DNA of 14,036 nucleotides from JBMNOI01 sp050942995 (GCA_050942995.1 JBMNOI010000100.1:1-14036), one strand, 5' to 3'; positions 1 through 7,242 are shown, numbered from the stretch's first letter. The notes: a model not told the origin generated them from the sequence alone. Numbers and translations: made by a program.

Positions 1-702
1 TCGATCCGCGTCGACCTCGACCAGCTTTCGCGGGCCGCTGAGATGGAGCTCGACCACGCGATCCAGCGGCAACTGCGAGAGGTAATCGTACACGTCGTAT
101 CCCAGCACATGGGCGCTCACCCGGGCATGAGCCAGATCCAGCAGCATGTCACAGCCCGTTTCGCGGATGACGACAGAGATGAACTCGGGCTCGCAGACGT
201 GCAGGTGAGCCATATTGGGGAACAGGGGGATATTTTCCAGAAGTAGCGGAACGTCTATCGCCCCGGCCAGGGCGCGGGCGTTGCGGATGATGTTGGCCAG
301 CGCCCGATCGTATGAGAGCCTATCGGATGCCGGCCGGGTGATGAGCAGGTCGCTCAGAGAGACATCGGCGACACCAAAGCCGATATGCTCCGACGTCCAC
401 GGCGTGCCGGTAAGCCGTATCCAATCGACGATATGCTCTATTGCATCGGCCTCAAGGGGTTGGTGGCCGCTGAGGGTATCGTCCAGGTGCAGCATGAGCG
501 GATAACGCGCCGCCAGGCCGGCGATGGCCTCACGGCCCATAAAGGGGCCTACCTTGAAGTAATCCACCGGCATGACCCCGTCACCGTCGGCCAACAAAGC
601 CTGCATGGCCTCGGTGCCGTTGGCGCCCAGTAACGGGCGATCGGATATCTCCGGCCATGGTTGAGGGGCCGGGGGTGTCGCGGGATGATGAGGATCGGTC
701 AC
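1..702 (-). CDS. DUF692 / MNIO-family TIM-barrel metalloenzyme, C-terminus cut by window edge
   Basis: The minus strand is open from a GTG at 700-702 to the window edge (234 codons visible), so the gene is partial; family members are usually about 270-300 residues. Family marks seen: SEHIGFG (104-110), LLLENIP (153-159), MLLDLAHARVSAHVLGYD (186-203) and LPLDRVVELHLSG (211-223). These match the DUF692 (MbnB/TglH/ChrH) pattern of SEH, ENP, DVNN-VSA and DRV-HL. Likely metal ligands are H72, H106, E156, D189 and H220 (inference by position). Characterised members are multinuclear non-haem iron oxygenases that modify cysteines of peptides, usually with a partner protein. No precursor peptide is visible upstream, and the downstream side is outside the window. 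The usual DVNN is DLAH here, so this may be a divergent subgroup. The GTG start has AAGGAG at 708-713. An in-frame ATG at 748-750 lacks a good ribosome site. Family call is firm; substrate unknown. Confidence 0.88.
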   Translation of the reverse strand, partial: MTDPHHPATPPAPQPWPEISDRPLLGANGTEAMQALLADGDGVMPVDYFKVGPFMGREAIAGLAARYPLMLHLDDTLSGHQPLEADAIEHIVDWIRLTGTPWTSEHIGFGVADVSLSDLLITRPASDRLSYDRALANIIRNARALAGAIDVPLLLENIPLFPNMAHLHVCEPEFISVVIRETGCDMLLDLAHARVSAHVLGYDVYDYLSQLPLDRVVELHLSGPRKLVEVDADR

Positions 703-767
703 GAGCGCTCCTTCATGCGTGATGGAGCCCTGAGCTGCGGTGATCAACATGAGGGGCTCATAAAGCT

Positions 768-797
768 ATGCTAGCACGACAACAGCAGGTATGTCAA
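768..797 (-). promoter_or_regulatory. Sigma70-type promoter for the DUF692 gene
   Basis: Reading the minus strand, TTGACA (792-797) is followed by an 18-bp spacer and TAGCAT (768-773). The start point would lie near 761, giving a leader of about 60 nt before the GTG start at 702. The -35 box is a perfect consensus match and the -10 matches 4 of 6. Confidence 0.65.
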
Positions 798-883
798 TCG
801 CCCTCTCCCCGGGTAAGGACCAAACAACAGCGATGCCGTTGTAAAAGTCTTGAATGCATTTACCGATCGTCTTTCCCGCTCCC

Positions 884-921
884 AAAAAACGGCGCCGGCC
901 CCTGTACAAGGGCCGGCGCCG
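884..921 (-). terminator. Rho-independent terminator of fabK-fabD-fabG
   Basis: A perfect 12-bp GC-rich stem (890-901 with 910-921) has an 8-base loop. On the minus strand it is followed by a run of six T (884-889). It lies 27 bp beyond the fabG stop and so ends the minus-strand fab operon, separating it from the DUF692 gene. Confidence 0.92.
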
Positions 922-948
922 CGCCGATGAGGAGGATAAATGGTGATG

Positions 949-1695
949 TTACATGGCCAGGCCGCCGTCAACACACAGCACCTGTCCGGTGATATAACCC
1001 GCTTCATCCGAGGCCAGAAAGGCCACCGCGGCGGCGACATCCTCGGCCTGGCCCAGCCGGGCCAGCGGAATCTGCTCTTTCATCTTCTCGACCAGCTCCT
1101 GGGGGAGCCGCGCCGTCATGTCGGTATCGATGAACCCGGGCGCGACCAGATTCACGGTGATGCCCCGCGAGCCCAGCTCCCGGGCCAGCGCCTTGGTCAA
1201 GCCGACCAGGCCTGCCTTGGCGGCGGCATAATTGGCCTGGCCGGCATTGCCCATGAGACCGACGACCGATCCAATCTGGATCAGTCGGCCGCTGCGCTTG
1301 CGCAAAAAGGTGCGCTGCACGGCTTTGGCGCAGTGAAAGGCGCCCTTGAGGTTGGTATCCAGCACGGCATCCCAGTCATCCTCCGACATGCGCATCAGGA
1401 GGGTGTCGCGGGTGATGCCGGCATTGTTTACGAATATATCGATGGTGCCATAGGCCTCGATGGCCGCATCCACCAGCCGCCGGGCTTCCTCGCCCCGGCT
1501 CACATCGGCCTGCACGGCCAGAGCCTGTCCGCCGGCGCCCTCGATCTCGGCAACCACCCCGGCTGCGGCATCGGCGTTGGACTGATAGTTCACCACGACA
1601 CGGCACCCGCGGCGCGCCAACTCCAGAGCAATGGCCCGGCCGATGCCCCGCGAGCCGCCGGTGACGACGGCTACTTTGTTCGTCAGATCGCTCAT
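949..1695 (-). CDS. fabG: 3-oxoacyl-ACP reductase FabG
   Basis: FabG reduces 3-oxoacyl-ACP to (R)-3-hydroxyacyl-ACP with NADPH in the cytosolic type II fatty acid cycle. The 248-residue product has the normal short-chain dehydrogenase length. It shows the cofactor motif TGGSRGIG (12-19), NNAG (90-93), and the catalytic set N115, S143, Y156 and K160 (YAAAK). The C-terminal ITGQVLCVDGGLAM is the usual FabG ending. The ATG overlaps the fabD stop by 4 bp (ATGA, 1692-1695), and AGGGAG lies 9 nt upstream, so the two genes are probably translationally coupled. It is the last gene of fabK-fabD-fabG, and the context supports true FabG over a generic SDR. Confidence 0.96.
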   Translation of the reverse strand: MSDLTNKVAVVTGGSRGIGRAIALELARRGCRVVVNYQSNADAAAGVVAEIEGAGGQALAVQADVSRGEEARRLVDAAIEAYGTIDIFVNNAGITRDTLLMRMSEDDWDAVLDTNLKGAFHCAKAVQRTFLRKRSGRLIQIGSVVGLMGNAGQANYAAAKAGLVGLTKALARELGSRGITVNLVAPGFIDTDMTARLPQELVEKMKEQIPLARLGQAEDVAAAVAFLASDEAGYITGQVLCVDGGLAM

Positions 1696-2666
1696 ATGCC
1701 CAGACTCCCTGCGTCAAACATTTCGATATCGGCTCCGTCGGTGATGCTCAGTTGCGTCATATCCGGGGCGATGCGTTTGGACAGGCCGATGACGACGGCT
1801 ACCGGCCCCACTTCGATCATATGGGTCACTCCAGCGGCCACCATCGCCCGCACCGACTCGACCCAGCGCACCGAAGAGGAGAGCTGGGCCAGCAGGGCGG
1901 CGCGAATCTCATCAGGCTCGCTGAGCGGGGTGGCGGTGACGTTGCTGACCACCGGCGCCCAGGGGCGGTGGATGGTGGTCTCGCTCAGCGCATCGCCCAG
2001 ACGATCGGCCGCCGCAGCCATGAGGGGCGTGTGGCAGGCCACACTGACGGCCAGGGGCAGGGCGCGTCGCGCGCCGCGGGCTTTGGCCAGCTCCATGGCG
2101 CGGCTCAAGCGTTCGCCCTCCCCGGCGATGACGACCTGTCCCGGCGAGTTATAGTTGGCGATCCACACGCCCGAACCTGTGGCGGCGGGCTCTGTTGCCG
2201 ATGCTTCGGCCACGATCTCGGCGACGGTCTCGTCGTCCAGGCCGATGATGGCGGCCATGCCGCCCGGCGCGGCGGCGCCGGCATCGCGCATGGCCTCGCC
2301 ACGACGCCGTACCAGGCGCAGGCCGTCGGCGAAATCCAGCGCTCCGGCGGCGGCCAGCGCCGAGAATTCGCCCAGGCTGTGGCCGGCGGTACAGGCCACA
2401 TGGGGCTTGAGCCCTTCGATTCTGGGCGCCAGTGCGGCCCAGAGGGCCATTGTGGCGGTATAGATGGCCGGCTGGGTGTTGGCGGTATCGTTCAGCTCTT
2501 CGGCCGGCCCTTCGAAGCAGAGACGCGAGATCGAGAACCCCAGCACCTCATCGGCGAGATCGAATATCTCGCGGGCGGCGGGGTAGGTCTGATACAGTGC
2601 CTGGCCCATGCCGACTGACTGACATCCCTGCCCCGGAAAAACCAGGGCGATGCGGCGTTTGCTCAT
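1692..2666 (-). CDS. fabD: Malonyl-CoA:ACP transacylase FabD
   Basis: FabD transfers malonyl from CoA to acyl carrier protein, supplying the extender for FabH and FabF. With the start at 2666 the product is 324 residues. It shows FPGQG (10-14), the nucleophile motif GHSLGE with S97, a conserved NYNSPGQVVIAG segment, catalytic H212 in VACHTPLM, and IEVGP near the C-terminus. The residue after GQG is Cys, where most family members have Ser or Ala (GQGSQ); this is a small oddity. I chose ATG 2666 because GGAGAG precedes it and homology begins there. An in-frame ATG at 2699, overlapping the fabK stop, would add 11 non-conserved residues and has no ribosome site. The gap to fabK is 32 nt. Confidence 0.96.
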   Translation of the reverse strand: MSKRRIALVFPGQGCQSVGMGQALYQTYPAAREIFDLADEVLGFSISRLCFEGPAEELNDTANTQPAIYTATMALWAALAPRIEGLKPHVACTAGHSLGEFSALAAAGALDFADGLRLVRRRGEAMRDAGAAAPGGMAAIIGLDDETVAEIVAEASATEPAATGSGVWIANYNSPGQVVIAGEGERLSRAMELAKARGARRALPLAVSVACHTPLMAAAADRLGDALSETTIHRPWAPVVSNVTATPLSEPDEIRAALLAQLSSSVRWVESVRAMVAAGVTHMIEVGPVAVVIGLSKRIAPDMTQLSITDGADIEMFDAGSLGI

Positions 2667-2698
2667 GATATCGTTCTCTCCATCGTGAGAATCGGCCA

Positions 2699-3646
2699 TC
2701 AGCCGGCGACGAACGCCCCGAGCCCGCCGATGATCTCCTCGGCCTCGGCCCCTATGCGGCGAATGACCTCTGCGGCCGGCGCCACATCACGGATCAGGCC
2801 GGCGATCTGCCCGGCCATGACCGAGCCGTGCACCACGTCACCGTCCATCACCGCCATACGCAGCCGGCCGGTGCCAAACTCGATGATCTCCTGATCCGAG
2901 GCTCCACGCCGCTCCAACTCTTCAAAATCGCGCGACATGGGGTTGCGTAGACAACGCACCGGGTGGCCGATGGAGAGGCCGGTCACCAGCGTCGAGCGCT
3001 CGTTGGCCTTGATGATGGCCTCTTTATAATTCGCGTGGGCGATGCATTCGTCGGTGCAAACGAATCGCGTGCCCATCTGAACGCCGGCGGCGCCCAACGA
3101 CAGAGCGGCGACCAGGCCACGCCCGTCACCCACACCGCCCGCGGCGATGACGGGGATCCGAACGGCATCAACGACCTGGGGAAGCAACGCCAGGGTGCTT
3201 ACGCTGCCGATATGCCCGCCCGATTCCAGCCCCTCGGCGATGACGGCATCGGCGCCGGCGTTTTCCAGGCGGCGCGCCAGAGCGGCCGACGCCACGACGG
3301 GGATAACGATGATGCCCGCCTCTTTGAGCGGCTTGATATAGGGCGTGGGATTACCGGCGCCGGTGGTGAGCACGGGCACCTTTTCTTGAATACACAGCTC
3401 GACAACCTGATCGGCAAAGGGCGAAAAGAGCGGAATGTTGACGCCATAGGGCTTGGAGGTGTTCTCCTTGATCCTGGTCAATTGATCTTTGACCCAATCG
3501 ACGGGAGCGTTGCCGGCCCCCAGTATTCCCAGAGCGCCTCCCTCGGATACCGCCACAACCAGCTCGGCCGTGGCTACCCAGGCCATTCCACCCTGTATGA
3601 TCGGATAGTCGATTCCTAAAAGCTCGGTCAATGCGGTCTTGAGCAT
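2699..3646 (-). CDS. fabK: FMN-dependent enoyl-ACP reductase II FabK
   Basis: FabK carries out the last reduction of each elongation cycle, trans-2-enoyl-ACP to acyl-ACP, using FMN and NAD(P)H. It is unrelated to FabI. The 315-residue TIM-barrel product shows IIQGGMAW near the N-terminus (17-24), the EGLESGGHIG motif carrying the family's conserved His (H145), and an FMN phosphate-binding stretch (AAGGVGDGRG, then GVQMGTRF). The wider nitronate monooxygenase family shares this fold, but first position in an operon with fabD and fabG argues strongly for FabK. The start at 3646 is set by GGGAGG at 3655-3660; a longer in-frame ATG at 3682 adds 12 unconserved residues. No FabI-type reductase is in this window. 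Confidence 0.93.
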   Translation of the reverse strand: MLKTALTELLGIDYPIIQGGMAWVATAELVVAVSEGGALGILGAGNAPVDWVKDQLTRIKENTSKPYGVNIPLFSPFADQVVELCIQEKVPVLTTGAGNPTPYIKPLKEAGIIVIPVVASAALARRLENAGADAVIAEGLESGGHIGSVSTLALLPQVVDAVRIPVIAAGGVGDGRGLVAALSLGAAGVQMGTRFVCTDECIAHANYKEAIIKANERSTLVTGLSIGHPVRCLRNPMSRDFEELERRGASDQEIIEFGTGRLRMAVMDGDVVHGSVMAGQIAGLIRDVAPAAEVIRRIGAEAEEIIGGLGAFVAG

Positions 3647-3866
3647 GTGGTGTGCCTCCCTCTGAACTGCGTGAAATAACACCCCAACATCATCCGGGTT
3701 GCGCTATGGACATACGAGATTGACGCGACGATCAATCTCGCCCGAATGACAGGGCTTTCGGAAGGGGGGTACGACTTTTGGCGCAACTCTGCCCGGATAG
3801 GGCAACTCTTGACGCTGTTCTGTGTTACATGAAACGAAATGAACCCGCACATCAGGAGGTAGGTTA
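3647..3866. promoter_or_regulatory. Divergent fabK / fabF control region
   Basis: This 220-bp gap separates fabK (minus) from fabF (plus), so promoters for both directions must lie here. No pair of boxes is convincing. On the plus strand TTGACG (3809-3814) is well placed for fabF, but the hexamer 17 bp on (3832-3837) is a poor -10. On the minus strand TTGATC lies inside the dyad at 3715-3740, with a TATGTC 15 bp beyond. The promoters may depend on an activator or a non-sigma70 factor. Confidence 0.5.
3715..3740. promoter_or_regulatory. Candidate operator: 9-bp dyad between fabK and fabF
   Basis: CGAGATTGA (3715-3723) and TCAATCTCG (3732-3740) are perfect inverted repeats separated by 8 bp. 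The 17-bp centre-to-centre spacing of the half-sites fits a dimeric helix-turn-helix regulator. It overlaps possible -35 sequences on both strands, so one bound protein could control both fab operons. It does not resemble the Bacillus FapR site. Function is inferred from position only. Confidence 0.45.
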
Positions 3867-5111
3867 ATGCGTAAGCGAGTGGTTATCACGGGCATGGGGA
3901 CCGTCTCTCCTGTGGGGAACGATGTGCCCGTCACGTGGAACGCCGTCGTAAACGGATGCTCTGGGGTCGCTCCCATCACCCGCTTTGATACCAAGGATTT
4001 CCGCAGCACCATCGCTGCAGAGGTCAAGAATTTCAACCCCAAAGATCATTTTGCGCCCAAAGATGCCCGGCGCATGGATCCGTTCGTGCAATATGCGCTG
4101 GTGGCCGCTCGTGAAGCCGTGCGCGATGCCGGTCTCGAGTTCTCCAACGGCCTGGGTGAACGTACGGCCGTCATCATCGGTTCGGGCATCGGCGGGATCA
4201 GCACCACCACCGAACAGACCCTCACACTGGCCGAGCGCGGTCCGGCGCGGGTGAGCCCCTTTTTGATCCCCATGATCCTGCCCGAGACGGCCGCCAGCAT
4301 GGTGGCCATCGAGTTCGGGCTCAAGGGGCCGAACATGGCGGTGACTTCGGCCTGTGCGACCGGCGCGAACGCCATCGGTGAGGCGGCCGAGATGATCCGT
4401 CGTGGCGTGGCCGATGCGGCCGTATGCGGCGGCACCGAGGCGGGCATTGTGCCCATCGCCGTGGCCGGTTTTTCGGTGATGCGGGCTCTTTCGGAGCGCA
4501 ACGACGAACCGGAACGCGCCTCACGGCCCTTTGACTCGGGACGTGACGGGTTTGTCATCGGCGAGGGCAGCGGAATTCTGGTGCTAGAGTCGCTGGAACA
4601 TGCCCTGGCGCGTGGCGCGCACATCTATGCCGAACTGGCGGGCTATGGCAGCACCGATGATGCCTTTCATATCACCGCCCCGGAGGAGAACGGCGCGGGG
4701 GCCATGGCCTGTATGCGCCAGGCGATAGAGGATGCCGGCCTGACGGTGGAGCAGATCGACTATATCAACGCTCACGGTACCAGCACCCCCCTCAACGACG
4801 CGACCGAGACCAGGGCCATTAAAGGGGTACTGGGCGATCATGCCATGCGCGTTCCGGTCAGCTCGACCAAGTCCATGACCGGCCATCTGCTGGGGGCGGC
4901 GGGCGCGCTGGAGGCTATCCTCAGTGTCAAGACGATCGAGACGGGGATCGTCCTGCCCACCATCAACCTGGATGATCCCGATCCGGAATGCGATCTGGAT
5001 TACGTGCCGCACACCGCTCGCAAGGTCGAGGTCAATACGGTGCTGTCCAACTCGTTCGGATTTGGCGGCCACAACGTATGCCTGGTCTTTCGCAAGATAG
5101 AGGAGGACTAA
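3867..5111 (+). CDS. fabF: 3-oxoacyl-ACP synthase II FabF
   Basis: FabF condenses malonyl-ACP with a growing acyl-ACP, the decarboxylating Claisen step of elongation. The 414-residue protein has the usual KAS II length. It carries the Cys-His-His triad: C163 in TSACATGAN, H303 in NAHGTST and H340 in TGHLLGAAGA, plus K335 and the C-terminal GFGGHN loop. Cys-His-His distinguishes it from the Cys-His-Asn of FabH. The start is firm: AGGAGGT at 3854-3860 lies 6 nt before the ATG. It leads a two-gene operon with fabH, divergent from fabK-fabD-fabG. Its last codons contain the ribosome site of fabH. Confidence 0.97.
   Translation: MRKRVVITGMGTVSPVGNDVPVTWNAVVNGCSGVAPITRFDTKDFRSTIAAEVKNFNPKDHFAPKDARRMDPFVQYALVAAREAVRDAGLEFSNGLGERTAVIIGSGIGGISTTTEQTLTLAERGPARVSPFLIPMILPETAASMVAIEFGLKGPNMAVTSACATGANAIGEAAEMIRRGVADAAVCGGTEAGIVPIAVAGFSVMRALSERNDEPERASRPFDSGRDGFVIGEGSGILVLESLEHALARGAHIYAELAGYGSTDDAFHITAPEENGAGAMACMRQAIEDAGLTVEQIDYINAHGTSTPLNDATETRAIKGVLGDHAMRVPVSSTKSMTGHLLGAAGALEAILSVKTIETGIVLPTINLDDPDPECDLDYVPHTARKVEVNTVLSNSFGFGGHNVCLVFRKIEED
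5101..5106 (+). promoter_or_regulatory. Ribosome binding site that fixes the fabH start at CTG
   Basis: A full AGGAGG lies within the last fabF codons, six bases before CTG 5113-5115. No ATG, GTG or TTG occurs in the fabH frame between the in-frame TAG at 5098 and the ATG at 5146, which is 39 nt away and too far to be served by this site. Confidence 0.75.
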
Positions 5112-5112
5112 A

Positions 5113-6270
5113 CTGAGCCGCCGCGCAGAGATCATCGGCTGGGGCATGTACGCCCCAGAACACATCATGACCAACGACGAACTGGCGGAAAAGGTGGATA
5201 CCTCCGACGAGTGGATTCGTACCCGTACGGGAATCGCCAGTCGCCACGTCGCCGGACCGCAAGAGACCACGACGCAGATGAGTATCGCCGCGGCGCGGAA
5301 TGCTCTGCAAGTAGCGGACGCCGATCCGCGTGAGATCGGGTTGATCATCGTGGGAACGGCGACGCCCGACCATATCTTTCCTTCGACCGCCTGCCAGGTG
5401 CAGGATGCTCTGGGCGCCATTCATGCCGGCGCAGTGGACATAAACGCCGGTTGCTCGGGTTTTGTCTATGCCCTGATTCTGGGGCATTGGGCCATCGTCT
5501 CGGGCGAGCACGATCTGGTGCTGGTGATCGGAGCCGACACCCTGACCCGCAAGGTGGATTGGGAGGATCGCAGTACATGTATCCTGTTTGGTGACGGCGC
5601 GGGCGCCGTGTTGTTGCGCGCCAGCGACGGGCCGGCGGGCATCCTCTCCACGGTGGTGGGCTCGGACGGATCGGGCGGCGACCTGCTGATCATTCCGGCG
5701 GGGGGCAGTGCGATGCCGCCCTCGCACGAGACGGTGGAGCAGCGCCTGCACTATATCCGCATGAACGGGCGCGAGGTATTTCGCTTCGCCACCCAGGTGA
5801 TGCCGCAGGCCATCGAGCAGGTCGCGGAAAAGGCGGGGTTTTCTCTGGAGGATATCTCTCTGGTGATCCCGCATCAGGCCAATATGCGCATCATCGAGTC
5901 GGCGGCCAAGCGCCTCAAGCTGCCGATGGAGCGGTTTGTGCTGAATCTGGAGCGCTATGGCAATACATCGGCGGCGTCGGTGCCTATCGCCCTGTGCGAG
6001 GCCATTGCCGACGGCCGGATTCAGCCGGGGCAGAACCTGGTGATGGTGGGGTTTGGCGCCGGACTCACCTGGGCCGCCGTCGCGCTGCGCTGGATGGTCC
6101 CTCCGGAAGAGGTGCGAGGGCCCATCTATCATAACTGGTGGCGCTGGCTCATCTATCGCTGGGCCGCGCTACGGCGCACGACGCGCCGCATCACCCGCAG
6201 ATTGACGGTGGGCCTGATTCGCTGGATCCACCGGACCAACGGCGATTACGACCAAAACGACAAGATCTGA
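5113..6270 (+). CDS. fabH: 3-oxoacyl-ACP synthase III FabH with a basic C-terminal tail; CTG start
   Basis: FabH starts fatty acid chains by condensing acyl-CoA with malonyl-ACP. The Cys-His-Asn triad is intact (numbered from CTG): C114 in NAGCSGF, H254 in PHQAN and N284 in YGNTSAAS. TSDEWIRTRTGI and GDGAGAV are also typical. Starting at ATG 5146 would remove the first beta strand (RRAEIIGWG, equal to the IIGTG of other FabH proteins), so CTG 5113 with AGGAGG six bases upstream is the best start. That gives 385 residues against about 320-330 normally. The catalytic core ends at about residue 327 (ALRW). The last 58 residues hold 11 Arg and 5 Trp, with paired Arg in RRTTRRITRR, suggesting an amphipathic membrane- or partner-binding segment (inference). 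It lies one base after fabF. Confidence 0.94.
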   Translation: MSRRAEIIGWGMYAPEHIMTNDELAEKVDTSDEWIRTRTGIASRHVAGPQETTTQMSIAAARNALQVADADPREIGLIIVGTATPDHIFPSTACQVQDALGAIHAGAVDINAGCSGFVYALILGHWAIVSGEHDLVLVIGADTLTRKVDWEDRSTCILFGDGAGAVLLRASDGPAGILSTVVGSDGSGGDLLIIPAGGSAMPPSHETVEQRLHYIRMNGREVFRFATQVMPQAIEQVAEKAGFSLEDISLVIPHQANMRIIESAAKRLKLPMERFVLNLERYGNTSAASVPIALCEAIADGRIQPGQNLVMVGFGAGLTWAAVALRWMVPPEEVRGPIYHNWWRWLIYRWAALRRTTRRITRRLTVGLIRWIHRTNGDYDQNDKI

Positions 6271-6296
6271 CGCCGTTTGTCATACACACAAAGAGC

Positions 6297-6329
6297 GGGG
6301 CTGCGCCACATACGTGGCGCAGCCCCTTT
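6297..6329. terminator. Shared terminator between fabH and the MaoC-like gene
   Basis: A perfect 13-bp stem (6297-6309 with 6314-6326) closes a 4-base loop. It sits between two convergent genes. T tracts are short on both sides (TTT on plus, CTTT on minus), so it is probably a bidirectional terminator with modest strength in each direction. Confidence 0.78.
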
Positions 6330-6347
6330 GCCATGTCCCCGGGCGGA

Positions 6348-6812
6348 TCAGGACGCTTCGCGCCCCTTGATAAGCAGGGTCCACTCGCCTTCCTGTACTG
6401 TTTCGTCACGCTGGTTCGTTACGCGCACATCGAATACCACCATGCCGCCGCCCATGCTGGGCATGGCGCGGGTGCGGGTGACCCGTGTGATGACGCGGAT
6501 CGAGTCGCCGAACAGGATGGGCGCCTTGAATTTCCACGAAAGGCTGATGAACGCCTGAGCGGTGCCCTCGATAAACCCCGAGCGCGACGCCAGCCCCGAG
6601 GCGATGGCAAGCCCCAGCAATCCGTGGGCGATGCGCTGCCCAAAGGGCGTTTCGCGGGCAAACTCGGCATCGGTGTGCAGCGGGTTATAATCGCCCGAGA
6701 GGCCGGCGAACAGGGCCACGTCGGCCTCGGTCACCGTGCGGGCCGGGCTGACGATCTCTTGATCGGGCGCAAACTCTTCAAAGTACATGCCGCGTGTCGG
6801 ATGATCGGTCAT
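6348..6812 (-). CDS. MaoC-like hotdog-fold dehydratase / (R)-enoyl hydratase
   Basis: The protein is 154 residues with a single hotdog domain. It shows the hydratase signature AGLSGDYNPLHTD with catalytic D41 and H46, followed by FGQRIAHGLL, as in PhaJ and MaoC proteins. Such enzymes interconvert (R)-3-hydroxyacyl and trans-2-enoyl thioesters on CoA or ACP. The start at 6812 is chosen for AAGGAG in the upstream sequence and conservation from MTDHPTRG; a longer frame to 6863 lacks support. It is a monocistronic gene convergent with fabF-fabH. Because no FabZ or FabA is present here, it may serve fatty acid synthesis, as HadAB does in mycobacteria. A role in PHA or CoA-ester metabolism is equally possible. 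Fold call is firm; pathway open. Confidence 0.88.
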   Translation of the reverse strand: MTDHPTRGMYFEEFAPDQEIVSPARTVTEADVALFAGLSGDYNPLHTDAEFARETPFGQRIAHGLLGLAIASGLASRSGFIEGTAQAFISLSWKFKAPILFGDSIRVITRVTRTRAMPSMGGGMVVFDVRVTNQRDETVQEGEWTLLIKGREAS

Positions 6813-7242
6813 TCTCTCACTCTCCTTCGCGGGGGCGACGAGTGGCTCCGCCGGTATCCCCATTAGGTTCGTTTAGCAGAACACCCTGGCGCAGAAAAAG
6901 ATGCGCGGGTGATACGATGGCGCAGCGCGATGCGGCGATCCGTCGCGAGAGGCTGCCCCTGACGAGAGCGGGCGCCGGTGCGGGAAAGGGGCGCTCGCAG
7001 ACGACCCCTGCAGGAATTGGCGCGGGATACCACCGGCCTGAAATAAAACAACCCAAACGATAATGTGCGGGTCAAGTGCGATTCCCTTGCACCACAGCAT
7101 ACTTGACTGCACAAAAAGGCCGCGATATCATAAGGCCGATGGACGATGGTTCTTCCGAAACCCCAAAGCGATCTGTTGCGTAATGTTTATGAATATGCAA
7201 TCGATCGAACGGTCGGGATGATCCCGGCGGTTAGGGGGAAGG
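6813..7242. other. 430-bp intergenic region between divergent genes
   Basis: This gap lies between the MaoC-like gene (minus) and the small membrane-protein unit (plus). I see one good plus-strand promoter (7103-7131). No convincing minus-strand promoter is visible; TTGACC at 7070-7075 has no good -10 at the right distance. I found no tRNA-like T-loop, no intrinsic terminator and no coding potential. A small hairpin (7214-7218 with 7222-7226) sits just before the ribosome site of the next gene. The stretch from about 7040 to 7065 is distinctly A-rich. Confidence 0.6.
7103..7131 (+). promoter_or_regulatory. Sigma70-type promoter of the three-gene membrane unit
   Basis: TTGACT (7103-7108) and TATCAT (7126-7131) are separated by exactly 17 bp; each box matches the consensus at 5 of 6 positions. 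Transcription would start near 7138, leaving a leader of about 105 nt before the ATG at 7243. Confidence 0.78.

Noticed and set aside
699..716. Five-codon leader frame (MKERS) overlapping the GTG start of the DUF692 gene
   Set aside because: It contains the ribosome site of the real gene and has no ribosome site of its own; likely chance.
940..2154. 404-codon open frame on the plus strand opposite fabG and fabD
   Set aside because: It is antisense to two clearly conserved genes, has Ala/Arg/Gly-rich low-information sequence and no domain I recognise. High GC content produces such long shadows.
3715..3740. Dyad as a FapR operator or an intrinsic terminator
   Set aside because: The sequence does not match the FapR consensus, no T run follows on either strand, and the position between divergent starts argues against a terminator.
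5032..6132. 366-codon minus-strand open frame opposite fabH
   Set aside because: His/Arg/Gln-rich translation typical of a GC-driven shadow; the opposite strand carries intact FabH catalytic motifs.
6813..7102. Possible tRNA or structured RNA in the larger intergenic gap
   Set aside because: I found no T-loop consensus, no acceptor-stem pairing and no CCA end on either strand; only weak 4-5 bp inverted repeats were seen.
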